From assembly GCA_045617225.1 (NCBI GenBank), contig JAZLIC010000154.1, positions 1 through 11,873 on the forward strand: a stretch of DNA of 11,873 bases, in the 5' to 3' direction. The first letter of the stretch is position 1; the number at the start of each line of letters is the position of its first letter. The position numbers and the translations under genes are program-made. The notes below the pieces were generated by a model that was not told where the DNA came from, did no database searches, and worked only from the letters and a program-made list of their open reading frames with translations. Positions 1 to 5,625 of the stretch are shown in pieces. Origin of the DNA: JAZLIC01 sp045617225. GTDB lineage: Bacteria; Bacillota; Clostridia; Monoglobales; Monoglobaceae.

Positions 1-183
1 TTTGGATTTCGGCTTTTTCAGTACAAGGCAGATACCTATCAGTAATAATAATATGCCGACAAGCAAGTATACAAATCCTTGTGTTTCGTGATAGATAAGA
101 GCAACTATGCAAGAGGTAAGCATAAATCCGCTTTCAATCTGCATAATCCAGCCAAGTAAATAACGTATAATACTAAAATTCAT
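1..183 (-). CDS. trkH: TrkH-family potassium uptake protein, N-terminal fragment
   Basis: This is the first 61 codons of a leftward gene that continues beyond position 1. It starts at an ATG at 183-181, 9 nt after the trkA stop, and an AAGGTG Shine-Dalgarno-like stretch overlaps that stop. The peptide opens MNFSIIRYLLGWIMQIES and has two hydrophobic stretches, about residues 5-30 and 37-55, with a K/P/K-rich end. This is typical of the first helices of the Clostridia type of TrkH/KtrB, the K+-translocating membrane subunit that pairs with a cytoplasmic RCK protein. The call rests on N-terminal resemblance and on the immediately upstream trkA in the same direction. The selectivity-filter repeats lie outside the window, so a TrkG/KtrB subtype cannot be separated. 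Confidence 0.8.
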   Translation of the reverse strand, partial: MNFSIIRYLLGWIMQIESGFMLTSCIVALIYHETQGFVYLLVGILLLLIGICLVLKKPKSK

Positions 184-192
184 AAAAGCACC

Positions 193-1551
193 TTACTTTA
201 CAATGTCTTTAAGGTCTTTAAGACCAAGATGTGAAGTTATAACTACAACTGTGTCATTTAGTTTTAAACAATCATCACCTTGCGGAATAATGATTTTGCC
301 CGAACGTGTAATTGCTCCGAGAAGCAAATTATCTTTAAAGCGTATATCTTTTAAAGGAATGCCCAAAAACGGTAAATCTTCCCTAACCCTGAACTCCAAC
401 GCTTCAACCCGTCCGTCTGCCAAACGATAAAGGGTTTCAACATTACTGCCGAAAGAGTTTTGCATTGCACGTACATAACGCAAAATGTACTCTGCGGTTA
501 AGTATTTGGGGTGAATTACGCTTCCTAAATCCATATTGGAAATAAGGTTATCAAAACGCATTCTGTTAACCTTTGTGACGGTTTTTGCATCAGAAACACT
601 GCGTGCATACAAGGAAAGAAGCATATTTGTTTCGTCAATTCCCGTAAGTGCAACAAATGCGTCGGTGGTCTTAATTCCGTTTTCGCTTAATAAGTGCTGG
701 TCAAGTGCATCACCGCATACGATTGAAATATTACCGCCTAAAACTTCGCTAAGCTCCATACAACGGTCGTGGTCCTGGTCAATAATTTTAATATGTGCAT
801 TACTGTCCTCAAAGTGCCTTGCAAGGTAGTATGCAATTCTGCTTCCGCCAACTATTATAATATTCTTGCTTGCGTCATCAATGATACCGCAAAGGCGTAT
901 AAATTTGCGTGCGAATTTCGGTGGTGCAAGAATGGAAAGAGTATCTCCGCCCTCCAACACAAAATCACCTTTTGGTATAAATATCTGTCCGTCACGCTCT
1001 ACGATGCCAAGCTTTACTTTAAGCTTCGCATCTGAGAAAATATCGGAAGCACATCTTCCGCAAAGAACAGAGGCCTCAGGTAATTTATAGGTGTAAAGTG
1101 CGACGCTTCCGCGAGAGAAGCTCTCAATTTCAACAGCCTCCGGGAATTCTAAAAGTCTTGCAATGCGATTTGCGGTAGAACGCTCCGGATTTATGGTCAT
1201 AGAAAGACCTAAATCATCACGCAGTCGTTTTATACTGCCGTTATATTCAAAATTACGAACTCTTGCAATGGTAGAAGTAACGCCTAATTTTTTTGCAACC
1301 AAACAACAGAGAAGATTTGTTTCGTCATTTGCGGCAACTGCAATTAAAAGGTCTGACGATTCCGCACCTGCTTCAATCTGTATCTGGTCGTCTGCGCCGT
1401 TCCCTTCAATACCCATAATATCAAGTGAACTTGTCAATTTTTCGAGTGCGGCAGAGTCTTTATCAATTACAACAATGTCGTGCCCTTCACGGTCAAGAAA
1501 GCGTGCAATCATACTGCCTACTTTTCCGCAACCAACAATAATAATACGCAT
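193..1551 (-). CDS. trkA: Trk system potassium transporter regulatory subunit TrkA
   Basis: This 452-residue protein has the tandem RCK_N-RCK_C-RCK_N-RCK_C layout of full-length TrkA. It is the cytoplasmic nucleotide-sensing ring that gates the TrkH K+ channel. The first Rossmann module starts at residue 1 with VGCGKVG (G7-x-G9-x-x-G12) and the acidic ribose-binding residue D30 in VVIDKD. The second starts near residue 230 with IIIVGGSRIA (third Gly replaced by Ala240) and D258 in KIIDQD. RCK_C domains lie at about 140-222 and 370-452. Length is normal for the family (about 450-460). The start is an ATG with AAGGAGAG 11 nt upstream. It is co-directional with and directly upstream of trkH, so the two form an operon under the sigma-A promoter at 1605-1633. 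An unusual CxxC (C164-GR-C167) sits in the first RCK_C domain. Confidence 0.96.
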   Translation of the reverse strand: MRIIIVGCGKVGSMIARFLDREGHDIVVIDKDSAALEKLTSSLDIMGIEGNGADDQIQIEAGAESSDLLIAVAANDETNLLCCLVAKKLGVTSTIARVRNFEYNGSIKRLRDDLGLSMTINPERSTANRIARLLEFPEAVEIESFSRGSVALYTYKLPEASVLCGRCASDIFSDAKLKVKLGIVERDGQIFIPKGDFVLEGGDTLSILAPPKFARKFIRLCGIIDDASKNIIIVGGSRIAYYLARHFEDSNAHIKIIDQDHDRCMELSEVLGGNISIVCGDALDQHLLSENGIKTTDAFVALTGIDETNMLLSLYARSVSDAKTVTKVNRMRFDNLISNMDLGSVIHPKYLTAEYILRYVRAMQNSFGSNVETLYRLADGRVEALEFRVREDLPFLGIPLKDIRFKDNLLLGAITRSGKIIIPQGDDCLKLNDTVVVITSHLGLKDLKDIVK

Positions 1552-1562
1552 ATTCTAAATAT

Positions 1563-1570
1563 CTCTCCTT
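1563..1570 (-). promoter_or_regulatory. Ribosome binding site of trkA
   Basis: On the minus strand this reads AAGGAGAG, 11 nt before the ATG at 1551. It supports that start; the codons upstream hold no better candidate. Confidence 0.75.
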
Positions 1571-1604
1571 TTCAATACATAATATACGCATAAAAAACAG
1601 ATGT

Positions 1605-1633
1605 ATTATACCCCTTTATAACAAAAATGTCAA
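1605..1633 (-). promoter_or_regulatory. Sigma-A promoter of trkA-trkH
   Basis: On the minus strand there is a perfect -35 box TTGACA (1633-1628), a 17-nt spacer, and a perfect -10 box TATAAT (1610-1605). It lies about 55 nt upstream of the trkA start. Both hexamers match the housekeeping consensus with optimal spacing, which suggests strong basal expression of the K+ uptake operon. I see no obvious operator. Confidence 0.92.
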
Positions 1634-1689
1634 GTAAAGGTGCTTTAAAAGTGCGACCGACCGAAAATTCCCCCAACGCCCCACATAAA

Positions 1690-1708
1690 CCTAATCCCTA
1701 ATCCCTAT
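1690..1708. repeat. Short 7-bp tandem repeat
   Basis: The unit CCTAATC occurs twice in direct succession and is followed by a partial third copy (CCTAT). It directly abuts the GC-rich hairpin at 1712-1739. Function unknown; it may be part of the same interspersed element. Confidence 0.6.
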
Positions 1709-1711
1709 GTT

Positions 1712-1739
1712 CGGGCGGCCACACAGGGACCGCTCCTAC
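1712..1739. repeat. GC-rich palindromic interspersed-repeat-like element
   Basis: The core has arms GGGCGG (1713-1718) and CCGCTC (1730-1735) that pair over 6 bp with one G-U, around an 11-nt loop. On the minus strand it begins GTAGGAGCGG and ends CCGCCCG. From memory, short elements beginning GTAGGGGCGG and ending CCGCCC recur in intergenic regions of many Clostridia genomes. This copy would carry one change in the arm. Its base composition differs from the flanks. Repeat status cannot be proved from one copy. Confidence 0.5.
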
Positions 1740-1777
1740 TATCTAACTGTAAAATTTGTTTTAGGATTATTCATTAA

Positions 1778-1817
1778 AACAGGCAAGCCTCACAGATAGT
1801 TGCGAGGCTTGCCTGTT
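1778..1817 (-). terminator. Large perfect hairpin, probable terminator
   Basis: There is a perfect 14-bp inverted repeat. The arms are AACAGGCAAGCCTC (1778-1791) and its complement (1804-1817), separated by 12 nt. In the leftward direction the stem is followed by TTAATGAA, so the U-tract including the stem end is only UUUU. Its place behind the 1934-2443 gene and before the trkA promoter fits a second leftward terminator. The rightward strand has only TTTGTG after the stem and no gene that needs it. Confidence 0.6.
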
Positions 1818-1822
1818 TGTGT

Positions 1823-1846
1823 AAAAACAGCGGGGAGGCTGTCTTT
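1823..1846 (-). terminator. Rho-independent terminator behind the Gx-transporter gene
   Basis: Read leftward, the RNA is AAAGACAGC-CUCCCC-GCUGUUUUU. This gives a 9-bp stem (A/U base, one G-U, then ACAGC/GCUGU) with a 6-nt loop and a run of five U. It lies about 88 nt after the stop codon at 1934 and would end the two-gene membrane operon. Confidence 0.6.
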
Positions 1847-1933
1847 AATGGAATTACAACCAAATATTACCATTTTAAACAGAAAAATGCAATTGTTAAA
1901 ATATACAAAATATTTTACATTTTTTGGAATATT

Positions 1934-2443
1934 TTATAAAAAGTGTTTTTTGAGAGTTTTTCCAAAGTTAAGTATTACCGCTTGGATGCAAAGCCCTGTA
2001 AATGTACCTGAGAGGATAGCGGCGATTATAAGGGCAGGCAGATACCAAAAAACAGATATACTGCTGAGGACGAGGGCGGCAACACAGATTTGTGTTATGT
2101 TATGGGCAATTGCGCCGAGTACACTGAGAGCCCATATATTTTTATCGGAGAATTTATTTATAATAAGCGACTCTATAATAAAGCACACAAAGCCACCGCT
2201 CAAACTGTAAAGAAGGGCTGATATATTGCCGGAGAAAACACTGCCTAAAAATATCCTTACAAAAAGCATTACTGCAACCTCTCTGCGTTTGAAGAAACGC
2301 AGTGCAAAGAGAGTAAAGATGTTGGCAAGGCCTATTTTTATCCCGGGTACCGAAGTAAGCGGAGGAATTTGCGCTTCGATTATGAAAGTAATAAGCGAAA
2401 ATGCTGTGAGGAGTGAGAGAATTGTCAAGCGTTTTAACTTCAT
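1934..2443 (-). CDS. Gx transporter family membrane protein (heptaprenyl diphosphate synthase component I-like)
   Basis: This 169-residue, very hydrophobic protein has about five predicted membrane segments (roughly 7-27, 36-52, 56-75, 80-97 and 105-160). The family hallmark is the N-terminal stretch PPLTSVPGIKIGLANI, followed by FALRFF and R63-IFLGS. This pattern marks the Pfam family named for heptaprenyl diphosphate synthase component I, now called Gx transporter and thought to be an ECF-S-like or prenyl-related membrane component. The true substrate is unknown. An AAAAGGAG site 6 nt before the ATG supports the start. It follows the NusG-domain-II gene by 24 nt, a pairing that recurs in Firmicutes. 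In Listeria the related pair is, as I recall, EetA/EetB of the flavin-based extracellular electron transfer locus. A role in isoprenoid synthesis is not shown by the sequence. Confidence 0.87.
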   Translation of the reverse strand: MKLKRLTILSLLTAFSLITFIIEAQIPPLTSVPGIKIGLANIFTLFALRFFKRREVAVMLFVRIFLGSVFSGNISALLYSLSGGFVCFIIESLIINKFSDKNIWALSVLGAIAHNITQICVAALVLSSISVFWYLPALIIAAILSGTFTGLCIQAVILNFGKTLKKHFL

Positions 2444-2449
2444 AAAAAT

Positions 2450-2457
2450 CTCCTTTT
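2450..2457 (-). promoter_or_regulatory. Ribosome binding site of the Gx-transporter gene
   Basis: The minus strand reads AAAAGGAG, then ATTTTT and the ATG at 2443. The same GGAGATTTTTATG arrangement precedes the neighbouring gene, which helps fix that gene's start. Confidence 0.8.
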
Positions 2458-2467
2458 GGCAATAAAT

Positions 2468-2845
2468 TTAATTTGTTATTGCATCGACCTGTCTTTTACC
2501 TTTTGAAATTATTTCTGCACGAACTTTGTTCGGAAGGCAGACTATCGGTTTAAGACTGCTTTCGATTTTTCCCTGATGTATGCAAAGCTTATCCGGACAG
2601 TCGGCAAAAATCATCTCTGCACCATCTTTATATACCCTTAGTATGTTTGTGTGATTATTGTATGTAATGGGCAAGTCATAAGGCGTTTTGACATCATACA
2701 AATTTATCGTGTGGATTAACTTGTTTTCGTAATACACATTAAGGATTTTATCCGTATCCTTTGATATATGATTGATAAGCCCCATTGCTGTAAGGCAAAG
2801 AATAATCAGCATCACAAACAAAATTATGAAGTATCGGTTTCTCAT
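2468..2845 (-). CDS. Membrane-anchored NusG domain II-containing protein
   Basis: This 125-residue protein has an N-terminal membrane anchor (residues 5-24, RNRYFIILFVMLIILCLT) with positive charges before it. The rest is predicted to lie outside the cytoplasm. The C-terminal half carries the NusG-domain-II (DUF1312) signature: DCPDKLCIHQGKI at 82-94 and IVCLPN at 101-106, with C83, C88 and C103. The start is placed at the ATG 2845-2843 because GGAG sits 6 nt upstream. An earlier in-frame ATG at 2857 overlaps that GGAG and has no site of its own. It is first in a two-gene unit with the Gx-transporter gene under the promoter at 2889-2917. Despite the name, it is unlikely to be a transcription factor. 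Similar proteins sit beside ApbE-type flavinyltransferases or EET genes in other Firmicutes; none is visible here. Confidence 0.85.
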   Translation of the reverse strand: MRNRYFIILFVMLIILCLTAMGLINHISKDTDKILNVYYENKLIHTINLYDVKTPYDLPITYNNHTNILRVYKDGAEMIFADCPDKLCIHQGKIESSLKPIVCLPNKVRAEIISKGKRQVDAITN

Positions 2846-2850
2846 AAAAA

Positions 2851-2855
2851 TCTCC
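2851..2855 (-). promoter_or_regulatory. Ribosome binding site that decides the NusG-domain-II gene start
   Basis: On the minus strand GGAGA lies just before TTTTATG at 2845. The upstream in-frame ATG (2857-2855) overlaps this site, so initiation at 2845 is favoured and the protein is four residues shorter than the longest reading frame. Confidence 0.75.
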
Positions 2856-2888
2856 ATTCTGCCGTTTTAGTACAAAATTGTTATATAA

Positions 2889-2917
2889 ATACTATCTATT
2901 TTTGATTATTTTGTCAA
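2889..2917 (-). promoter_or_regulatory. Sigma-A promoter of the NusG-II/Gx-transporter unit
   Basis: On the minus strand there is a -35 box TTGACA (2917-2912), a 17-nt spacer, and a -10 box TAGTAT (2894-2889). It is about 44 nt upstream of the start at 2845. It faces away from the pncB promoter; the two -35 boxes are separated by 36 nt. Confidence 0.85.
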
Positions 2918-2953
2918 GTTTAATAAAGGTGGATAACTTTTAGAGAAAATTAC

Positions 2954-2982
2954 TTGTTTTTCGTAAACTCAAATGTTATACT
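2954..2982 (+). promoter_or_regulatory. Sigma-A promoter of the pncB-prs-miaB-ricA-mutS-mutL gene run
   Basis: The -35 box is TTGTTT (2954-2959), followed by a 17-nt spacer and a -10 box TATACT (2977-2982). Transcription should start near 2989, leaving a leader of about 37 nt before the pncB ATG. It is the only convincing rightward promoter I found. The later gaps are too short, or lack a paired -35/-10, so the whole gene run may depend on it. Confidence 0.82.
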
Positions 2983-2997
2983 ATACTCAGGAGTATA
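2982..2997. promoter_or_regulatory. Operator-like dyad at the pncB transcription start
   Basis: A perfect 7-bp inverted repeat, TATACTC-AG-GAGTATA, begins on the last base of the -10 box and is centred on the predicted +1. Such a site is well placed for a repressor, for example one sensing NAD or niacin. I cannot match it to a known regulator motif. It could also act as a 5' mRNA hairpin. Confidence 0.5.
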
Positions 2998-3010
2998 AGA
3001 ACTCTGAAAT

Positions 3011-3015
3011 GGAGG
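3011..3015 (+). promoter_or_regulatory. Ribosome binding site of pncB
   Basis: GGAGG, 10 nt before the ATG at 3026. Confidence 0.8.
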
Positions 3016-3025
3016 CAGTAAACAG

Positions 3026-4453
3026 ATGAATTATACAATGCTTACCGACTTTTATGAAATCACAATGGCAAACGGCTATTTAAACCGTGGTATGAGTGAA
3101 AAAATCGCATATTTTGATATGTTTTTCAGAAAAGTGCCGGATGATGCCGGTTTTGCTATTATGGCAGGGGTTGAGCAGCTTATAGATTATCTTAAAAATT
3201 TAAAGTTTACTGAGGAGGATATATCCTATCTTAAAGATAAGGGTATATTTTGCGAGGAATTTTTGGATTATCTTAAAGACTTTAAATTCAGTTGTGATGT
3301 ATGGGCAATCCCAGAAGGAACGCCGATATTCCCAAATGAGCCTATCGTTACGGTACGCGGGCCGATTATACAGGCACAGTTTGTGGAAACTATGATACTT
3401 TTGACCGTTAACCATCAAAGCCTGATTGCCACCAAAAGTAATCGTATAGTTCGTGCCGCAGACGGAAGACCTGTTATGGAATTCGGCTCACGCCGTGCAC
3501 AGGGATACGACGGTGCCATCTATGGTGCAAGGGCGGCGTATATCGGCGGCGTTGCAGGTACTGCCTGTACCATATCCGACCAAATGTTCGGCGTGCCTGC
3601 GCTCGGAACGATGGCACACAGTTGGGTGCAGTCCTTTGAAAGTGAGTACGAAGCGTTTAAGGCTTATGCGGAAACATATCCCAATAACTGCACACTTTTG
3701 GTTGATACCTATAATGTTTTAAAGAGCGGTGTTCCTAACGCCATACGCACATTCAATGAGGTATTAAAGCCTCTCGGTATTACCGATTGCGGAATAAGAA
3801 TAGACAGCGGCGATATAACCTACCTTACAAAAAAAGCAAGAGTGATGCTTGACGAAGCCGGTTGGACCGATGCAAAAATCGTAGTTTCAAATTCGCTTGA
3901 TGAGTATATTATCCGTGATATTCTGCATCAGGGCGCAAAGATTGACTCTTTCGGCGTAGGGGAGCGACTTATCACATCAAAGTCGGAACCTGTATTCGGA
4001 GGCGTTTATAAGCTGGTTGCCGTTGAAAGCGAAGGTAAGATTAAGCCTCGCATAAAGATAAGCGAAAATGTAAGCAAGATTACAAATCCGTATTTTAAGA
4101 AGGTTTATCGCCTGTATTCAAATGACACAGGCAAAGCTATTGCAGATGTTTTGACTGCCTATGATGAAACGATTGACGACAGTAAACCGTATGTTATATT
4201 TGACCCTATCAGCACATGGAAACACAAAACCCTCACCGATTTTAAGGCGATTGAACTTCAAAAGCCTATCTTTGTAAACGGCGAGTGCGTATATCAGTCA
4301 CCTGACCTTGAAAGTATTAAGAAATACTGTCAAGGTGAGCTTGAACTTATATGGGACGAAGTAAAGCGTTTTGAAAACCCCCACGAATACTATGTTGACT
4401 TATCCAAAAAACTATGGGATATAAGATATAAAATGCTCTCTGAACATAATTAA
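3026..4453 (+). CDS. pncB: Nicotinate phosphoribosyltransferase
   Basis: This enzyme joins nicotinate and PRPP, with ATP hydrolysis, to make nicotinate mononucleotide. It is the entry step of the Preiss-Handler NAD salvage pathway in the cytoplasm. The 475-residue protein begins with the family hallmark MLTDFYEITMANGY (5-18), which forms part of the active site across the dimer. It then has FGSRRAQG (153-160) and GTMAHSWVQS around H198, the histidine that is phosphorylated in this family, and later IRIDSGD and VGERL in the phosphate-binding barrel. Length fits the Firmicutes type (about 475-490). It is the first gene of the rightward run, and a PRPP-synthetase-family gene follows 41 nt later. 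That pairing suggests PRPP is made next to its consumer. Control may act through the dyad at 2982-2997. Confidence 0.96.
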   Translation: MNYTMLTDFYEITMANGYLNRGMSEKIAYFDMFFRKVPDDAGFAIMAGVEQLIDYLKNLKFTEEDISYLKDKGIFCEEFLDYLKDFKFSCDVWAIPEGTPIFPNEPIVTVRGPIIQAQFVETMILLTVNHQSLIATKSNRIVRAADGRPVMEFGSRRAQGYDGAIYGARAAYIGGVAGTACTISDQMFGVPALGTMAHSWVQSFESEYEAFKAYAETYPNNCTLLVDTYNVLKSGVPNAIRTFNEVLKPLGITDCGIRIDSGDITYLTKKARVMLDEAGWTDAKIVVSNSLDEYIIRDILHQGAKIDSFGVGERLITSKSEPVFGGVYKLVAVESEGKIKPRIKISENVSKITNPYFKKVYRLYSNDTGKAIADVLTAYDETIDDSKPYVIFDPISTWKHKTLTDFKAIELQKPIFVNGECVYQSPDLESIKKYCQGELELIWDEVKRFENPHEYYVDLSKKLWDIRYKMLSEHN

Positions 4454-4478
4454 CTCTGTAAAATATAAATCACTATAC

Positions 4479-4484
4479 GAAAGG
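4479..4484 (+). promoter_or_regulatory. Ribosome binding site of the PRPP-synthetase-like gene
   Basis: GAAAGG, 10 nt before the ATG at 4495. This is a weaker site than those of the neighbouring genes. Confidence 0.55.
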
Positions 4485-4494
4485 TTGTTGAGAA

Positions 4495-5625
4495 ATGGAA
4501 AACTCTAACGAAGTTACCAAGGCAAATCATTTAGGAGTAATAGGAATGTGCGGCTGTGAGGATATTGCATCACGCATAGACTATTATCTCAAAAGCTTTA
4601 ATCAAGGAAAGAATGACACTCCCGACAGCTATTTGATACCTATTACCTGTCCTCGTTTCGGCACAGGTGAAGCAAAGGCAACAATCCAGCATTCAATACG
4701 AAGATATGATATGTATATTGTAATGGACGCCTTTAACTATGGTGTTAAGTACAAAATGTACGGAACAGATGTTCCGATGAGCCCTGATGACCATTTTCAG
4801 GATGTAAAGCGTGTTATATCCGCAATGGGTGGTAAAGCAAAGCGTATAACCGTTATTATGCCTATGCTTTACGAGGGCAGACAACATAAGAGAGTTGCAA
4901 GAGAGTCCTTAGATTGTGCAATGGCACTTCAAGAGCTTACGAATATGGGCGTTGATAATATCATTACATTTGATGCGCATGACCCACGTGTTCAGAACGC
5001 TATTCCGCACAAGGGATTTGAGAATGTTCATCCTACATATCAGATGATTAAGGCTTGCCTTAAATATGACTCTAATATTATTTTGAATAAAGAAAACACT
5101 ATGATTGTATCGCCTGATGAGGGTGCAATGGGCCGTTGTATGTACTATTCATCAGTGCTTGGTATGAATCTCGGTACATTCTACACACGCCGTGATTATT
5201 CAAAAATTATTGACGGAAAGAACCCAATCGTGGCACATGAATTCTTGGGCAACGATATTTCAGGGAAGGATATTATTGTTGTTGACGATATGATTGCGTC
5301 CGGTGACTCTATGATTGATGTATCGAGAGAGCTTAAAAAGCGTAACGCTAACAAAGTGATTGTATTCTCAACATTCGGATTGTTTACAGAGGGAATTGAG
5401 AAATTTAATAAAGCCCACAAAGAAGGCCTTATAGATGGTGTGTTTACAACAAATTTGGTATATCGCCCGAAGGAGCTTTTAGATGCACCGTGGTATCATG
5501 AGGTTGATATGTCAAAATATATCGCACTTTTGATTAACACACTAAACGAGGAAAGCTCAATAAGCGAACTTTTGACACCAATCGGAAGAATTGAAAAAAT
5601 CTTGGATAAGTATAGGAATATGTAA
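4495..5625 (+). CDS. prs: Divergent ribose-phosphate pyrophosphokinase (PRPP synthetase family)
   Basis: The family makes PRPP from ribose 5-phosphate and ATP. The protein has two phosphoribosyltransferase-like halves. The N-terminal half includes RFGTGEAKATI at 54-64 (FSDGE region), YEGRQHKR at 126-133 (the ATP-binding RQDR region) and FDAHDPRVQ at 159-167 (the DLHAEQIQ region). The C-terminal half includes SPDEGAMGR at 206-214 and the PRPP loop DIIVVDDMIASGDSM at 259-273. At 376 residues it is about 60 longer than usual Prs (about 315). The catalytic KRR loop appears as YTRR (230-233), so Thr231 seems to stand where the catalytic Lys is expected. This diverged form is, to my knowledge, common in Clostridia, so function is likely kept but not proved. 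It lies between pncB and miaB, and its stop directly touches the miaB start. Confidence 0.82.
   Translation: MENSNEVTKANHLGVIGMCGCEDIASRIDYYLKSFNQGKNDTPDSYLIPITCPRFGTGEAKATIQHSIRRYDMYIVMDAFNYGVKYKMYGTDVPMSPDDHFQDVKRVISAMGGKAKRITVIMPMLYEGRQHKRVARESLDCAMALQELTNMGVDNIITFDAHDPRVQNAIPHKGFENVHPTYQMIKACLKYDSNIILNKENTMIVSPDEGAMGRCMYYSSVLGMNLGTFYTRRDYSKIIDGKNPIVAHEFLGNDISGKDIIVVDDMIASGDSMIDVSRELKKRNANKVIVFSTFGLFTEGIEKFNKAHKEGLIDGVFTTNLVYRPKELLDAPWYHEVDMSKYIALLINTLNEESSISELLTPIGRIEKILDKYRNM
5614..5617 (+). promoter_or_regulatory. Ribosome binding site of miaB inside the prs end
   Basis: AGGA within the last codons of prs, 8 nt before the miaB ATG at 5626. The prs stop TAA touches that ATG (TAAATG), so coupled translation is likely. 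Confidence 0.6.

Larger units (their letters stand above)
1552..1933. other. Intergenic region between the Gx-transporter gene and trkA
   Basis: About 380 nt without a credible gene. From right to left it holds an A/T-rich tail behind the membrane-protein stop, two hairpins that look like leftward terminators (1823-1846 and 1778-1817), a GC-rich repeat-like hairpin (1712-1739) next to a 7-bp tandem repeat (1690-1708), and the trkA promoter and ribosome binding site. The 1645-1740 stretch is visibly more C/G-rich than its surroundings. No tRNA-like cloverleaf or riboswitch core was recognised. Confidence 0.7.

Noticed and set aside
1907..1935. AT-only dyad AAAATATT...AATATTTT behind the Gx-transporter stop
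   Set aside because: Eight-bp A/T palindromes are expected by chance in such AT-rich sequence, and the stem is too weak for a terminator.
1800..2210. Plus-strand open frame of 136 codons
   Set aside because: Its second half is antisense to the Gx-transporter gene and its first part crosses the terminator region. The peptide has no family features and no good ribosome binding site.
2226..2465. Plus-strand open frame opposite the start of the Gx-transporter gene
   Set aside because: Fully antisense to a recognisable conserved protein; no ribosome binding site or family features.
2846..2857. Longer start for the NusG-domain-II gene (ATG at 2857)
   Set aside because: The upstream ATG overlaps the GGAG that serves the ATG at 2845. 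The spacing GGAGATTTTTATG is the same as in the next gene.
2918..3025. Riboswitch in the pncB leader
   Set aside because: The predicted leader is only about 37 nt, too short for known aptamers, and shows only the simple dyad at 2982-2997.
4454..4494. Possible promoter between pncB and prs (TATAAA-like box)
   Set aside because: No -35 box at a suitable distance; the gap is only 41 nt.
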